A stretch of DNA of 64,000 bases, taken from Paenibacillus taihuensis (GTDB lineage Bacteria; Bacillota; Bacilli; Paenibacillales; Paenibacillaceae). The notes below the pieces were generated by a model, which saw only the letters and a list, made by a program, of their open reading frames with translations, was not told the origin of the DNA and did no database searches. Position 1 is the first letter of the stretch. Every line of letters starts with the position of its first letter. The DNA lies in assembly GCF_003386535.1 (NCBI RefSeq), contig NZ_QTTN01000002.1, positions 124,001 to 188,000 of the forward strand. The letters run 5' to 3'. This document shows, piece by piece, positions 9,822 through 19,033 of the stretch. Both the position numbers and the translations under genes were made by a program.

Positions 9822-10318
9822 TAGCGAGTCAAGCCAACCTGGCGCAATGCCGCTTCTTGCTTCTCTGTCATGACAGCTTCGCTCGCCTCATCCTGATGGT
9901 CGTAGCCAATTAGATGCAGGAAACCGTGCACGAACAGGAAGCCTAGCTCACGCTCCAATGAATGTCCGTATTCTTCACTTTGTAGTTTAGCCCGTTCAGC
10001 CGAAATAATAATGTCGCCGAGCATCCCTTCGAACGGGATATTCTCGTTCTCGTCTTCCACTTCATAAATAATTTCCAGCTCTTCGTCTGTCTCTTCCTGC
10101 ATCGCGAACGACAATACATCTGTCGGACGATCGATGTTCCGGTACTCGCGGTTCAGTTGGTGAATTTCCTCATCATCGACGAAAGTCAGCGTAACCTCGC
10201 CGTCAGTCAGCCCTTCCGCTTCTGCAGCAATCTGAAGCACCTTCTCCAGTACGCCGATAAAGTCTTCGGAAATTTCGATTTTGTCCTGATCGTTCGTCCA
10301 TCCTAATTGCAAGCTCAT
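9821..10318 (-). CDS. ybeY: Endoribonuclease YbeY (rRNA maturation factor)
   Basis: Single-strand-specific metallo-endoribonuclease involved in 16S rRNA 3'-end processing and ribosome quality control. The zinc motif HGFLHLIGYDH (three His) is near residues 129-139, in a 165-residue protein, usual length. An acidic insertion (EEETDEELEIIYEVEDENE type) lies in the middle. Its start overlaps the yqfF stop (ATGA) and its stop overlaps dgkA, so the three genes form a tight operon. Confidence 0.96.
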   Translation of the reverse strand: MSLQLGWTNDQDKIEISEDFIGVLEKVLQIAAEAEGLTDGEVTLTFVDDEEIHQLNREYRNIDRPTDVLSFAMQEETDEELEIIYEVEDENENIPFEGMLGDIIISAERAKLQSEEYGHSLERELGFLFVHGFLHLIGYDHQDEASEAVMTEKQEAALRQVGLTR

Positions 10319-12561
10319 GCTAGCCGCTCCTTTTGTTTAACGTCTTCCGGATATTCAATGCGCGAATGGAAAATGCCAATGACGGTTTCTTTCAGCGTCT
10401 GCGCGATCTTCTCGAGTTCCTTCAGCGTAAGGTCGCATTCGTTAAACTGATCGTCATCGAGGCGGCTCTTGATGATTTTGTGAATCATCGACTCCACCTG
10501 CTCCACTGTTGGGCTGCGCAAGCTTCGTACTGCCGCTTCGACACAGTCGGCAATGCCGACAATCGCCGCTTCCTTCGACTGTGCCTTCGGTCCTGGATAT
10601 CGGAAATCATCTTCGGTGAAATCCGGCGCGGTGCCCGCTTCCTCCGCCAACTTATACGCTTTGTGATAAAAATACTTCAAGAATGTCGTCCCGTGATGCT
10701 GCTCCGCAATATCGCGAATCGGCTTCGGCAGCTTATGCGCGCGAAGCATCTCGACTCCGTCTCTAGCATGCGCAATAATGATCGATTTGCTCAGCTTCGG
10801 CTCAATCGAATCATGCGGGTTCTCGATATTCGTCTGATTTTCGATAAAATAGCTCGGCCGTTTCGTCTTCCCGATATCGTGGTAGAACGAGCCGACGCGG
10901 CATAACAAGCCGTTCGCTCCGATTGCCTCTGCCGCAGCCTCGGACAAATTGCCGACCATCACGCTGTGGTGATAGGTTCCCGGCGTCTCCGTCAGCAGCT
11001 TGCGCAGCAGGGGGTGGTTCGGACTCGACAGCTCGACTAGCTTCAGCGCGGACAATATGCCAAAAGTCACTTCGAAGAATGGCATCAATCCGACAACAAG
11101 AATCGCCGTAAGCAGGCCGCTCGCGAAAGCAAACGCTACCGTCATGATGATCTCGTTCTTGTCCGGCAGCTCTCCTAGCAGCAGTATCGCCAACACAGAG
11201 GCCGAACCAAACAAGCTGACCATAATGCCTGCCTTGAGGATCGTCGAGCGCTGGCTCGCACGGTGTATCGCAAAAATCGCCGCAAATGAAATAACCGCAG
11301 TCGTAAATCCAAAGTTAAAATCGAATAAACGGCCGGATTCCATATTAAAAATAACGCTGCCCATGATGGCAAACAAGAAAGAGCTTACGACAGCGAGCTG
11401 AATATCGAGCAGCAGCACGATTAGCATTGCCCCCATCGCGGTAGGCGCCAAATAGCCGACATACGGCATCGTCTGCGTCTGGGTTAAGTCGATAATTTGC
11501 ATCGCAACGATGTTGAGGACATAAATCAACAGCAGCATCACGAGCTGCGTATTGCTATACTTCGTCCGCGTTCCGCCGCTCAAGCCTGCCGCCTTCTCCA
11601 GATAGCTGTAGATGACGATTGTGAACAGGATCGATAACAGCAGCAAACCAAGCTGCGGCCAGTACGTTTTCTTCGTCTGGAGCAGCCCGATCGAGGATAG
11701 GCGGTCGTACATTTCCTTGGATACGATTTCGCCTTTATGAACAATAATATCGCCTTGTTTGATGACAACAGGCGTCGTATTTTCCTTCGCAGCGACTCTT
11801 GCATCATTCGTCGCTTGAGTATCCAAGAACTTGTTCGGCATAATCGCGTACCGGGCAAGCTCCTGTACAATCTCTCTCGTCTTGCGCTCGCTAAGAGAGC
11901 TGGCATTGACGAGCTCTGCGACTTTCGTGCGAGCCGTCTCCGCCTCGCGCAGCGAATCGCCCATCAGCTTATGCACGATCGATACCGCAACCTGCTGCAT
12001 ATCGCCTAATTGAATAGCCGATAGCGACGGCAGCTTATAGTATGTCTCTTCCGGAATCCGGTAGGCTTGCGCTTTGACGGCGACTGCCATTTCATCCAGC
12101 AGCGTGTCGTTATACGTGCCGTTGCCTCGGTTGTTGCGAACAAATTGATCCACATAATCGCTGTACAGCTGCGGAATTTCGGTGCGATAAATCGACACCT
12201 TGTTCTCCAGCGTCACTTGATCGTCCTGGTTCAATTGCTCCATCCGGGCAAAAATTTGCTCCAGCAGCACCTCGCTCCGAAGCGCAACGATGGAATAGAT
12301 CGGCTCCACCTGCTCAGCAGCTTTCTCCTGCGCCTGCAGCGTCGCCTTCTCGTCCTTGATCTCCATCGGCGCTTCGATATCACGGTCGCTTGGCTTGCCA
12401 AGCTCAATGTTATATGTCTCCGGGAGCACATGAGGTGCCAAAGAAAAATAAAACAACAAAACAAACAGAAGCAAGAGCACCCACCTTACGGCGATGCTGT
12501 GCTTCCATCCATTCCATCCTGATGACTTGGACTCATCCAGGCTGGTTCCTTGATTCACCAT
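10315..12561 (-). CDS. yqfF: HD family phosphohydrolase PgpH/YqfF (cyclic-di-AMP phosphodiesterase type)
   Basis: A 748-residue membrane protein with a first transmembrane helix near residues 25-45, a large extracellular 7TMR-HDED region, a seven-helix block and a cytoplasmic HD domain. The HD motifs HHSVM and FYHDIGK are present. Family members such as Listeria PgpH hydrolyse c-di-AMP; that activity here is by homology. The open frame extends to 12717, but the upstream 52 codons read through hairpin-rich intergenic DNA, and the ATG at 12561 has GGGAGG nine bases before it, so I choose that. It overlaps ybeY by four bases. Confidence 0.93.
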   Translation of the reverse strand: MVNQGTSLDESKSSGWNGWKHSIAVRWVLLLLFVLLFYFSLAPHVLPETYNIELGKPSDRDIEAPMEIKDEKATLQAQEKAAEQVEPIYSIVALRSEVLLEQIFARMEQLNQDDQVTLENKVSIYRTEIPQLYSDYVDQFVRNNRGNGTYNDTLLDEMAVAVKAQAYRIPEETYYKLPSLSAIQLGDMQQVAVSIVHKLMGDSLREAETARTKVAELVNASSLSERKTREIVQELARYAIMPNKFLDTQATNDARVAAKENTTPVVIKQGDIIVHKGEIVSKEMYDRLSSIGLLQTKKTYWPQLGLLLLSILFTIVIYSYLEKAAGLSGGTRTKYSNTQLVMLLLIYVLNIVAMQIIDLTQTQTMPYVGYLAPTAMGAMLIVLLLDIQLAVVSSFLFAIMGSVIFNMESGRLFDFNFGFTTAVISFAAIFAIHRASQRSTILKAGIMVSLFGSASVLAILLLGELPDKNEIIMTVAFAFASGLLTAILVVGLMPFFEVTFGILSALKLVELSSPNHPLLRKLLTETPGTYHHSVMVGNLSEAAAEAIGANGLLCRVGSFYHDIGKTKRPSYFIENQTNIENPHDSIEPKLSKSIIIAHARDGVEMLRAHKLPKPIRDIAEQHHGTTFLKYFYHKAYKLAEEAGTAPDFTEDDFRYPGPKAQSKEAAIVGIADCVEAAVRSLRSPTVEQVESMIHKIIKSRLDDDQFNECDLTLKELEKIAQTLKETVIGIFHSRIEYPEDVKQKERLA

Positions 12562-12910
12562 CGTAGTTATCCTCCCAAACCAAGAGCAAATCCCCCAACC
12601 TTCTCGAAGGACACTTACGCATCCCCCTAAATCCCCCTTATCTCTAAGGGGGACCCCAGGGACTACCGTCCCTGGACCCGGAAATACCGATCCTTCGACT
12701 GGGCCGTCTTCGACCATACTTCGACGCAGAATCGTTTACGTCCGCTGGCGCGGACACACTTTCATGCGGCGTTCTTTCGCCACTTGATGCCTAGAAGAAA
12801 GGAGGAGGACTGCCGCTTTTTGTCGATAATAGTAACATTCGCGGGAGGGAACGCTTTTGTGACCTTCGGCCACAAGGCTAACGTTTACACAAGCGACCTG
12901 CGGTCGTTTA
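12562..12910. other. Hairpin-rich intergenic region between phoH and yqfF
   Basis: About 350 bp without a convincing gene. It holds two adjacent perfect inverted repeats of identical geometry: CCCCCTTA-tctc-TAAGGGGG (12633-12652) and CCAGGGAC-tacc-GTCCCTGG (12656-12675), both 8-4-8; a third GTCCGC-tggc-GCGGAC (12740-12755); and a longer imperfect one just downstream of phoH around 12845-12885. In B. subtilis phoH and yqfF are adjacent. The element could be a REP-like intergenic repeat or RNA-stabilising/terminating structures. Confidence 0.6.
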
Positions 12911-13885
12911 TTAAGCCTGATGCTTCTCAGCGTCCACATTGTACGCCGTGATGATCTTCTGGACTAACGAGTGTCGGACGACATCCTGTTCGCTGAACAC
13001 GATGAAGCCGATCTCAGGAATATTAACGAGAATACGCTGCGCTTCAATCAGACCCGACTTCTTGCCGCGCGGCAGGTCGATCTGGGTGACGTCGCCTGTG
13101 ATAACCATCTTCGAGCCGAAGCCGAGACGCGTCAGGAACATTTTCATCTGCTCCGGTGTCGTGTTCTGAGCTTCGTCCAAAATAATAAATGAATCTTCGA
13201 GCGTCCGACCCCGCATATACGCGAGCGGCGCTACTTCGATAAGTCCGCGTTCAAATGCTTTGGTCGTCTGATCCGGGCCGAGCACGTCATGCAGCGCATC
13301 GTACAGCGGGCGCAAATACGGATCGACCTTCTCTTGCAAATCGCCTGGCAGGAAGCCCAGGTTCTCTCCAGCTTCAACTGCAGGGCGCGTCAGTACAATG
13401 CGCTTCACGGAGCCTTCCTTCAAGGCAGCCACGGCAAGTACAACTGCGAGGTACGTCTTACCTGTTCCGGCAGGACCGATACCGAACACGATATCCATCC
13501 GCTTGATCGTCTTGACATAATGCCGCTGACCTATCGTTTTTACCCGAATCGGTTTTCCACGAAACGTTGTCGTAATTTCGGCTTTGAACAAATCTAGCAG
13601 CTGGTCTGCCTGCAGCGACCGCGACAGATCAAGCGCATACATAATATCGCGCTCCGACGGGGTATATCCGCCTCGCACGAGCTGCTGCAGCACCGTGTAC
13701 AGCTGTTCAATAGAGTCGACCTCGGCGCTAGCACCCGAAATCGAAATTTCCGCTTCGCGGGAAGAAATGTCTGCTGAGGTTTGCTGCTGGACTAAACGTA
13801 GATACTTATCCTGTGGGCCGAACAGCGCCAAGCCCTCCGCCGCGTTAGCAAGTGGAATCTTGACTACTTTGAATTCATTTTGCAA
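12911..13885 (-). CDS. phoH: PhoH family protein (PhoH-like ATPase)
   Basis: A 324-residue PhoH-like P-loop ATPase, related to the helicase part of superfamily 1; exact role in Bacilli is unsettled, with links to RNA metabolism. Walker A GPAGTGKT (about residues 130-137) and Walker B FIILDEAQN are intact. The start is TTG at 13885, seven bases after yqfD, with AAGGGG inside the yqfD end; no ATG fits in frame. It belongs to the yqfC-yqfD-phoH group and is separated from yqfF by the hairpin-rich gap. Confidence 0.94.
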   Translation of the reverse strand: MQNEFKVVKIPLANAAEGLALFGPQDKYLRLVQQQTSADISSREAEISISGASAEVDSIEQLYTVLQQLVRGGYTPSERDIMYALDLSRSLQADQLLDLFKAEITTTFRGKPIRVKTIGQRHYVKTIKRMDIVFGIGPAGTGKTYLAVVLAVAALKEGSVKRIVLTRPAVEAGENLGFLPGDLQEKVDPYLRPLYDALHDVLGPDQTTKAFERGLIEVAPLAYMRGRTLEDSFIILDEAQNTTPEQMKMFLTRLGFGSKMVITGDVTQIDLPRGKKSGLIEAQRILVNIPEIGFIVFSEQDVVRHSLVQKIITAYNVDAEKHQA

Positions 13886-13891
13886 AAATAC

Positions 13892-15085
13892 TCAATCCCC
13901 TTGCATCTGAACTAGCGGTCTCTCTTTCACGATCGATTGATCCACCTCGAAAAGCACTTTCATATAAACTTTACCATTGTCCGTCTTTTCATGCAAAATG
14001 TTTTCGCCAAGCACCTGCGCATCAGGTCCGACTTTGGCCAGCACATCCGCCTTCGCCTGCTCAAGACCCTCTGCTTTCGCCTCTTCGACACTAACCGTTT
14101 GCGACTGAATCTTGACCTCATAGATCGTCTCTTTTATTCGTCCGAAAGGAAGCTTCATCGTCCGCCACGCCGCCTGCTCCTCTTGCTTCACACTCTCGTA
14201 CATCCCAAACGGACTGCCTCCGAACCCGCTGACCTTCATCGCTCTGCCCGCTACAATCGCATACCATACCGTTTTCTTCTCGCCCGTATATACTTTCGAC
14301 TGCCGTGTCAGCGGCGCAACAATATCATACTCATGCCATACAATCCCTTTCACAACGCCCTTCGCAACGACCGCCTTGGCGTTGTTCTCATCGCCGAGCA
14401 TGCCTGAGATAAGCACATCGCCCTGCTTCACGCGCATATTGCGTTTGACGACCGGTCTGCCGGTCTCGGCAAGCACCTTCGTCACGACTGCATCGCTCGA
14501 GGCAACGAGATGGCGCGGATTCATTGGCGTCTTCTTATCCGGAATCGCGGACTCTACGACCTGGATCGTTATTCGCGTACCATGCTTCTCAACGCCGACC
14601 CACGCAGCACCCGGAAGCTTCTGCGCCATTTTCTTCGATAGCACTGTCACATCGTCAAGACGGAACGACCATTGGAAGGGGTACAGCCCCTCCTGCTTGG
14701 CCACCTGCAAAATCTGCTCTTCCGACAGCTGGGCGTTGCCCTTCACATCGATCGACCATACGAGCGAAGAGAGCAAGTACATCCCGATGAAGAACAGAAT
14801 AAGCCCTGCCGCGAAGAAGACACGCTTCTGAGCTCTGCGTACCCAAAACGGCAGCCCTTGGCGCGACGTCACATGGATGCGGCAGCCTGTCTCTTTCAAG
14901 ATCGGGCGAAGCCGGAAGAAATCCGTCACAAGCAAGTAGCAGTCCAGCTCCCCCTTGCTTGTCCGGCGAATGGACCATAACGACAGCCCTCTCGCTAGTG
15001 CGGTATTAACTAAACTCTCAATGGCCTCACCGCGTACCCGGACAGTAATAAATCCGCGCAGCCATTGCATCCACGTCGCGTTCAT
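13892..15085 (-). CDS. yqfD: Sporulation protein YqfD
   Basis: Mother-cell sporulation protein of 397 residues, the usual size of YqfD/SpoIV-associated family. An N-terminal cytoplasmic part of about 90 residues is followed by one transmembrane helix (VFFAAGLILFFIGMYLLSSL, around 90-109) and a large outer domain with a conserved FQWSFRLDD segment. AAGGAGG precedes ATG 15085. It follows yqfC and is likely under the same sigma-E-type promoter. Confidence 0.93.
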   Translation of the reverse strand: MNATWMQWLRGFITVRVRGEAIESLVNTALARGLSLWSIRRTSKGELDCYLLVTDFFRLRPILKETGCRIHVTSRQGLPFWVRRAQKRVFFAAGLILFFIGMYLLSSLVWSIDVKGNAQLSEEQILQVAKQEGLYPFQWSFRLDDVTVLSKKMAQKLPGAAWVGVEKHGTRITIQVVESAIPDKKTPMNPRHLVASSDAVVTKVLAETGRPVVKRNMRVKQGDVLISGMLGDENNAKAVVAKGVVKGIVWHEYDIVAPLTRQSKVYTGEKKTVWYAIVAGRAMKVSGFGGSPFGMYESVKQEEQAAWRTMKLPFGRIKETIYEVKIQSQTVSVEEAKAEGLEQAKADVLAKVGPDAQVLGENILHEKTDNGKVYMKVLFEVDQSIVKERPLVQMQGD

Positions 15086-15190
15086 CGTTTACGCCTCCTT
15101 ACAGTTGTTCTCGCGCAGCTGCTCGTCCAGCCGCAAGCCTCGGAAGCATGGCTCCACTCCATCTGAAGCGCTGCTCCCGGCTATGTCTAT

Positions 15191-15469
15191 TTACTCGCGC
15201 ACTTCAATATTTTTAATTAAGCCCTCGATGACGACTTCTTCCGTCCATATCGTACGAATGACGAGATCGCTGCCCGTCACCTCGATTTCGCCTTTGCTTA
15301 GCGCGAGGCGCAGCTTATCGCTCGAGAAATGCAGCACGCCGCGATGATTCTCGATGTAAAGTTGGCGGTCGCCGATCATTGTGAGCCGGGGCAAATCCAT
15401 GACGACATCCTGCGGCAAATCGAGCAGATCGGCAGCCATTTTACGAAGTTTGCGATTTAAACGGCTCAT
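15191..15469 (-). CDS. yqfC: Sporulation protein YqfC
   Basis: A 92-residue YabP/YqfC-family protein. The frame is open to 15595, but the family start MSRLNRKLRKMAADLLDLP is at 15469, with GGGAAGGGGG upstream, and gives the length of B. subtilis YqfC. YabP/YqfC proteins are mother-cell proteins thought to act at the forespore surface with YqfD/YabQ. About 105 bp separate it from yqfD. Confidence 0.92.
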   Translation of the reverse strand: MSRLNRKLRKMAADLLDLPQDVVMDLPRLTMIGDRQLYIENHRGVLHFSSDKLRLALSKGEIEVTGSDLVIRTIWTEEVVIEGLIKNIEVRE

Positions 15470-15500
15470 GCCGGCAGAGGCCCCCTTCCCGTACTGTACC

Positions 15501-15529
15501 AAAATATGCGCGAGGCACTGGAAATATGA
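15501..15529 (-). promoter_or_regulatory. Candidate sigma-E promoter of yqfC-yqfD
   Basis: -35 TCATATT (15529-15523) matches the sigma-E consensus KMATATT at all seven positions; a 14-base spacer leads to CATATTTT (15508-15501), a 5/8 match to CATACAMT. Location about 30 bp before the yqfC start fits mother-cell expression known for this gene in B. subtilis. Confidence 0.5.
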
Positions 15530-15559
15530 AACATGGGCAGCACTAGCGGCTGTACGATT

Positions 15560-15588
15560 TTGTGTTTTAGATACATTTTGTATATAAT
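15560..15588 (+). promoter_or_regulatory. Sigma-A promoter of the DUF5658 gene
   Basis: TTGTGT (15560-15565), 17 bases, TATAAT (15583-15588), about 32 bp before the start codon at 15621. It fires divergently from yqfC. Confidence 0.65.
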
Positions 15589-15620
15589 GAAACAAAACGT
15601 ATCATTTAGAGGTGAGAAAA

Positions 15621-15923
15621 ATGCTGCGCGTAACCTTACTCTCATTCATTCTGATAGCAAGTTTAGTCGATGCTTTCTTAACGGATATCGGGATTCGCAG
15701 CGGAATGATCATAGAAGCCAACCCCTTCATGAGCTGGCTGTATCATCAAAGCATCCTAGCCTTTTTCCTCTTCAAAGTAACTTTGCCACTCTTACTGCTG
15801 TTTCTGATCAGGCCGAAAATTTCAAAGCTTTTGAAAGGCTTGATCTACATCACTTCTGGTCTCTATGTCTTCGCTCTAGCGATGCACTTCGTTTGGATTG
15901 TCACAGCTTATAAATACTTTTGA
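15621..15923 (+). CDS. DUF5658 family small membrane protein
   Basis: A 100-residue protein with three or four predicted transmembrane helices. The early motif LVDAFLTD with later EANPFMSWLY is the pattern of DUF5658, a family of unknown function. I start at ATG 15621 because GAGGTG lies seven bases upstream; the GTG at 15612 overlaps that ribosome site. It is the only plus-strand gene in this part of the cluster, stands alone with its own promoter, and ends in a strong bidirectional terminator. Confidence 0.75.
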   Translation: MLRVTLLSFILIASLVDAFLTDIGIRSGMIIEANPFMSWLYHQSILAFFLFKVTLPLLLLFLIRPKISKLLKGLIYITSGLYVFALAMHFVWIVTAYKYF

Positions 15924-15931
15924 ACGTCAAA

Positions 15932-15969
15932 AAAGCACCATGCTCATGAGCTCATGAGCATGGTGCTTT
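15932..15969. terminator. Bidirectional terminator, 19+19 perfect palindrome
   Basis: AAAGCACCATGCTCATGAG is followed directly by its exact reverse complement, ending in CTTT; with A-run on one side and T-run on the other it can stop both the plus-strand DUF5658 gene and the minus-strand gene ending at 15987. Confidence 0.85.
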
Positions 15970-15986
15970 CTTCAGTATGCTATTTC

Positions 15987-16532
15987 TTACATACGCCTTA
16001 ACGAGCGCTTCGAACGCGGCGGACCGAGCACCTCCGCCATGACGAAGGCGCGGCGCAGTTCTTCACCTTGCGGAGTACGGAACGCGGCGCTGGCCTGCTG
16101 CGCCCGCTGTGGCGACTGTGCCTCAGTCTGACGTGCGGCGCCAGCCCCGATGGCTGATCTGCTGCTTCGCGGAGCAGAGGAACGCTCAGCTTCAAACGTC
16201 CGCTGCAACTCATCCGTCTCATCTACTAGCGACTGCGATGGGATCATTTCTCCACGCGGCTTCATCTGCGTCGTATACATCGGCGCAGGAACGGGCGCTG
16301 GTGCCGGTGCAGGCGTCGTCATACGCTGCTCTGGGCGGCGCACTGGCTGCTCCATACGTGTCTCCGCTGGTTGGTGCGCTGGCTGCCGCTTGGTCGGCTC
16401 ACCGCCGAAGGACGGCATCCGGTTCGTCGGATTTTGCTTCCCTCTCGCCTTGTTAATCATCGTGAACAGAAACCCGATGACGATGATAACGACATAAATG
16501 TTCGAGAATAGTAATTGAATGAAGTCTTTCAC
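15987..16532 (-). CDS. Membrane-anchored Pro/Gln/Ala-rich protein of the floA operon
   Basis: I do not recognise a family. The 181-residue chain begins with a single transmembrane helix (about residues 10-27), followed by a long low-complexity, basic, Pro- and Gln-rich stretch (including APAPAPVPAP near the middle) and a C-terminal segment ending GPPRSKRSLRRM. GTG at 16532 is chosen because GGAGGTG sits just upstream; the frame opens seven codons earlier without a site. It follows floA by 33 bp, so it is likely co-expressed with the flotillin pair, in the place of B. subtilis yqfB. Topology suggests a short extracytoplasmic start and a cytoplasmic disordered tail, an inference. Confidence 0.7.
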   Translation of the reverse strand: MKDFIQLLFSNIYVVIIVIGFLFTMINKARGKQNPTNRMPSFGGEPTKRQPAHQPAETRMEQPVRRPEQRMTTPAPAPAPVPAPMYTTQMKPRGEMIPSQSLVDETDELQRTFEAERSSAPRSSRSAIGAGAARQTEAQSPQRAQQASAAFRTPQGEELRRAFVMAEVLGPPRSKRSLRRM

Positions 16533-16565
16533 TCGCACACCTCCGCACCACAACGCCGTAGAAGG

Positions 16566-17552
16566 CTATTCATTCTTCTCCGGACTCGTGCCGCCACCGA
16601 TTGAATTGCGCATCGTCGTGTCCGCTTCAATGTTCTTGAAATTCATATAATCGAGCACGCCGATCTTGCCGGACTTCAGCGCCTCCGCCATTGCGAGCGG
16701 CACTTGCGACTCCGATTCAACGACTCGCGCACGCATCTCGACAACGCGCGCTTTCATCTCTTGCTCCTGAGCGACCGCCATTGCGCGGCGCTCCTCCGCC
16801 TTCGCTTGCGCGATGCGCTTATCCGCTTCCGCCTGCTCTGTCTGCAGATGCGCGCCGATGTTCTTGCCTACGTCAACGTCGGCAATATCGATCGACAGAA
16901 TCTCGAACGCCGTACCTGCATCGAGTCCTTTGCCGAGCACCGTACGAGAGATCAGGTCCGGATTCTCAAGTACGTCCTTATGCGATTCCGAAGAACCGAC
17001 CGTCGTTACGATGCCTTCGCCGACGCGGGCAATAATCGTCTCTTCACCCGCACCGCCGACGAGGCGGTCGATGTTCGCGCGAACCGTGACGCGCGCTTTA
17101 ACCTTCACTTCAATTCCGTTCTTCGCTACAGCAGCTACGATCGGCGTCTCGATGACGCGCGGGTTAACGCTCATCTGTACCGCCTGCAATACATCACGGC
17201 CTGCGAGGTCAATCGCTGCCGCTCTTTCAAATTCCAAATCAATGTTCGCGCGCTGAGCCGCGATCAATGAATTGACGACGCGGTCAACGTTACCGCCCGC
17301 GAGAAAATGGCTCTCCAGCTGGTTGATCGTCAGCCCAAGACCAGCCTTCGTTGCCTTGATCAGCGGATTGACGATCCGGCTAGGTACAACGCGACGCAAT
17401 CGCATCGCAACGAGCGTAATAATGCCGACGCGAACGCCGGATGCAAGTGCCGAAATCCATAGCATAATCGGGAAGAAGCTTAAGAACACTGATACTGCGA
17501 TTACGGCTAGCACCGCAATAATAATAATCGTTACTGTTGGATCCATTTCCAT
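16566..17552 (-). CDS. floA: Flotillin-like protein FloA
   Basis: Bacterial flotillin that scaffolds functional membrane microdomains and affects membrane fluidity and signalling. 328 residues: a hydrophobic membrane hairpin at 5-40, an SPFH/PHB-like domain (about 60-220) and a coiled-coil with EA-type repeats ([17 protein letters not shown]). GGAGGGG precedes ATG 17552. It is encoded 24 bp after its partner nfeD, as in B. subtilis yqeZ-yqfA. Confidence 0.97.
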   Translation of the reverse strand: MEMDPTVTIIIIAVLAVIAVSVFLSFFPIMLWISALASGVRVGIITLVAMRLRRVVPSRIVNPLIKATKAGLGLTINQLESHFLAGGNVDRVVNSLIAAQRANIDLEFERAAAIDLAGRDVLQAVQMSVNPRVIETPIVAAVAKNGIEVKVKARVTVRANIDRLVGGAGEETIIARVGEGIVTTVGSSESHKDVLENPDLISRTVLGKGLDAGTAFEILSIDIADVDVGKNIGAHLQTEQAEADKRIAQAKAEERRAMAVAQEQEMKARVVEMRARVVESESQVPLAMAEALKSGKIGVLDYMNFKNIEADTTMRNSIGGGTSPEKNE

Positions 17553-17576
17553 AACTTTTTAACCCCTCCACCTGAA

Positions 17577-18953
17577 TTATTGAGCAGCAGTATTATCCAG
17601 TTCAACGACGACGCGAGTGCCTTCAACCTTAATGACAACGACACCGACGCCAGTCGGGATAAACTCGCCTGATGTGACGACATCGACGCGCGTATCGCCG
17701 ATCCGGACAGTCCCGGCCGGACGCAGTGGCGTTATTGTCGTCCCTTTCATGCCGAGATACGATGACTTATTGGCCGTAGATACATAGCCTTCCGCAGTCG
17801 TCAGCGCGTCCTTAAGAATGAACTTGTTCCACACGCCTCGGTGCGCGAACCGCTTGGCGACCACAAATACGATAATTGCCGCCACGACGAGTGCGATGAG
17901 CAGCGACAACCCGGCTGACTTCGGATTCGGTGCTGCCATGAGCACACCAGCCACCAGCGAAGCCGCTCCGAGAATACCGAGAATGCCGAAGCTCGGAACG
18001 AACAACTCCGAGACGAGCAGCAATATCCCGATGATGAACAGAACGACATCTTCAAAGCCTGCGAAACCAGCAACGTAATGGCCGAAGAAGTAGATCGCGA
18101 ACGAGATGAGGCCAACAATGCCGGGAAGGCCGAAACCTGGCACCATTAGCTCAATCGCTATGCCTGCAATGCCTAGAATAAGCAGCAGCGTCATGACTGC
18201 CGGCGTCGTCAGAAACTGTGCAATGCGTTCCATGACGCTCGATTCAAACTTCACGATGTTCGGCTGTGATAGCTTCAATCCGTCGATCGCATCCTGTTCG
18301 GTTGCTGCCGTATATTCAGCATAGCCAACCTTCACTGCATCCGAAGCAGACAACGTAAGCACATCGCCCTTCTCCTTCGTTCTTCCGAGATCCTTGAGCT
18401 CCAGCGTCAAACTCGTGTTGACCATTGCTGCTGCAATATTCGGATCGCGGCCATGCAGCAGCGCCGCCGATTTCATCTCCTCCGTCCAGAAGGAGACGGT
18501 CTTCGGATTCGTAATGAGCGTGCCGCTCTCATCCACAACAGCGGCTGCCCCTATCGTACTGCCTGGCTGCATGACGATCTGCTCCGCATTCAGCGCGATA
18601 TAGGTGCCTGCCGATACCGCCTTGCCCTGAACGTAAGCGGTCGTCGGCACTTTGCTCGTGCGAATGAGCTCGCCAATGTTGATCGCACTGTCCAGACGCC
18701 CTCCGAGCGTGTTCAGAACGAGCAGCACACGCGATGCTTTGGCATCCTCCGCTTCCTTGTACGCCCGCTCCAGGAAGTGCTCCAGGCTCGGCTCAACCGT
18801 ATCCTCAGCCTCCACCACATAAACCGTGGAGCCAACCGTTCCGCTTGCCTCCTCAGCCGAGACAGCCGCAGGAGCGGCCGCAAACAGCGAACTGAGCAGT
18901 GCCGCAGCCATCGAGAGCAGGACGAACATACGCATTCGATTCAATATTCGCAT
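17577..18953 (-). CDS. nfeD: NfeD family membrane-bound serine protease-like protein (YqeZ)
   Basis: A 458-residue long-form NfeD protein. A signal peptide ends near residue 32 (AAPAAVSAEE), followed by a ClpP-class serine protease-like domain (NTLGGRLDSA ... GKAVSAGTYIAL, probable catalytic Ser in AVSAG and Lys later), four transmembrane helices, and a C-terminal OB-fold NfeD domain (GTTITPLRPAGTVRI). It acts with flotillin FloA; gene order confirms pairing. Start ATG 18953 has AGGGGG upstream. Confidence 0.95.
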   Translation of the reverse strand: MRILNRMRMFVLLSMAAALLSSLFAAAPAAVSAEEASGTVGSTVYVVEAEDTVEPSLEHFLERAYKEAEDAKASRVLLVLNTLGGRLDSAINIGELIRTSKVPTTAYVQGKAVSAGTYIALNAEQIVMQPGSTIGAAAVVDESGTLITNPKTVSFWTEEMKSAALLHGRDPNIAAAMVNTSLTLELKDLGRTKEKGDVLTLSASDAVKVGYAEYTAATEQDAIDGLKLSQPNIVKFESSVMERIAQFLTTPAVMTLLLILGIAGIAIELMVPGFGLPGIVGLISFAIYFFGHYVAGFAGFEDVVLFIIGILLLVSELFVPSFGILGILGAASLVAGVLMAAPNPKSAGLSLLIALVVAAIIVFVVAKRFAHRGVWNKFILKDALTTAEGYVSTANKSSYLGMKGTTITPLRPAGTVRIGDTRVDVVTSGEFIPTGVGVVVIKVEGTRVVVELDNTAAQ

Positions 18954-19033
18954 GAATAGCCCCCTTATTGATTAACAAACGACTAACGTCTATGTTACAT
19001 CTACGTCCCAGGGTGGTGAAGCGTTTCGTTTTA

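Noticed and set aside
12736-12939. 67-codon minus-strand ORF after phoH
   Set aside because: It spans several perfect hairpins, has no ribosome site and no recognisable content.
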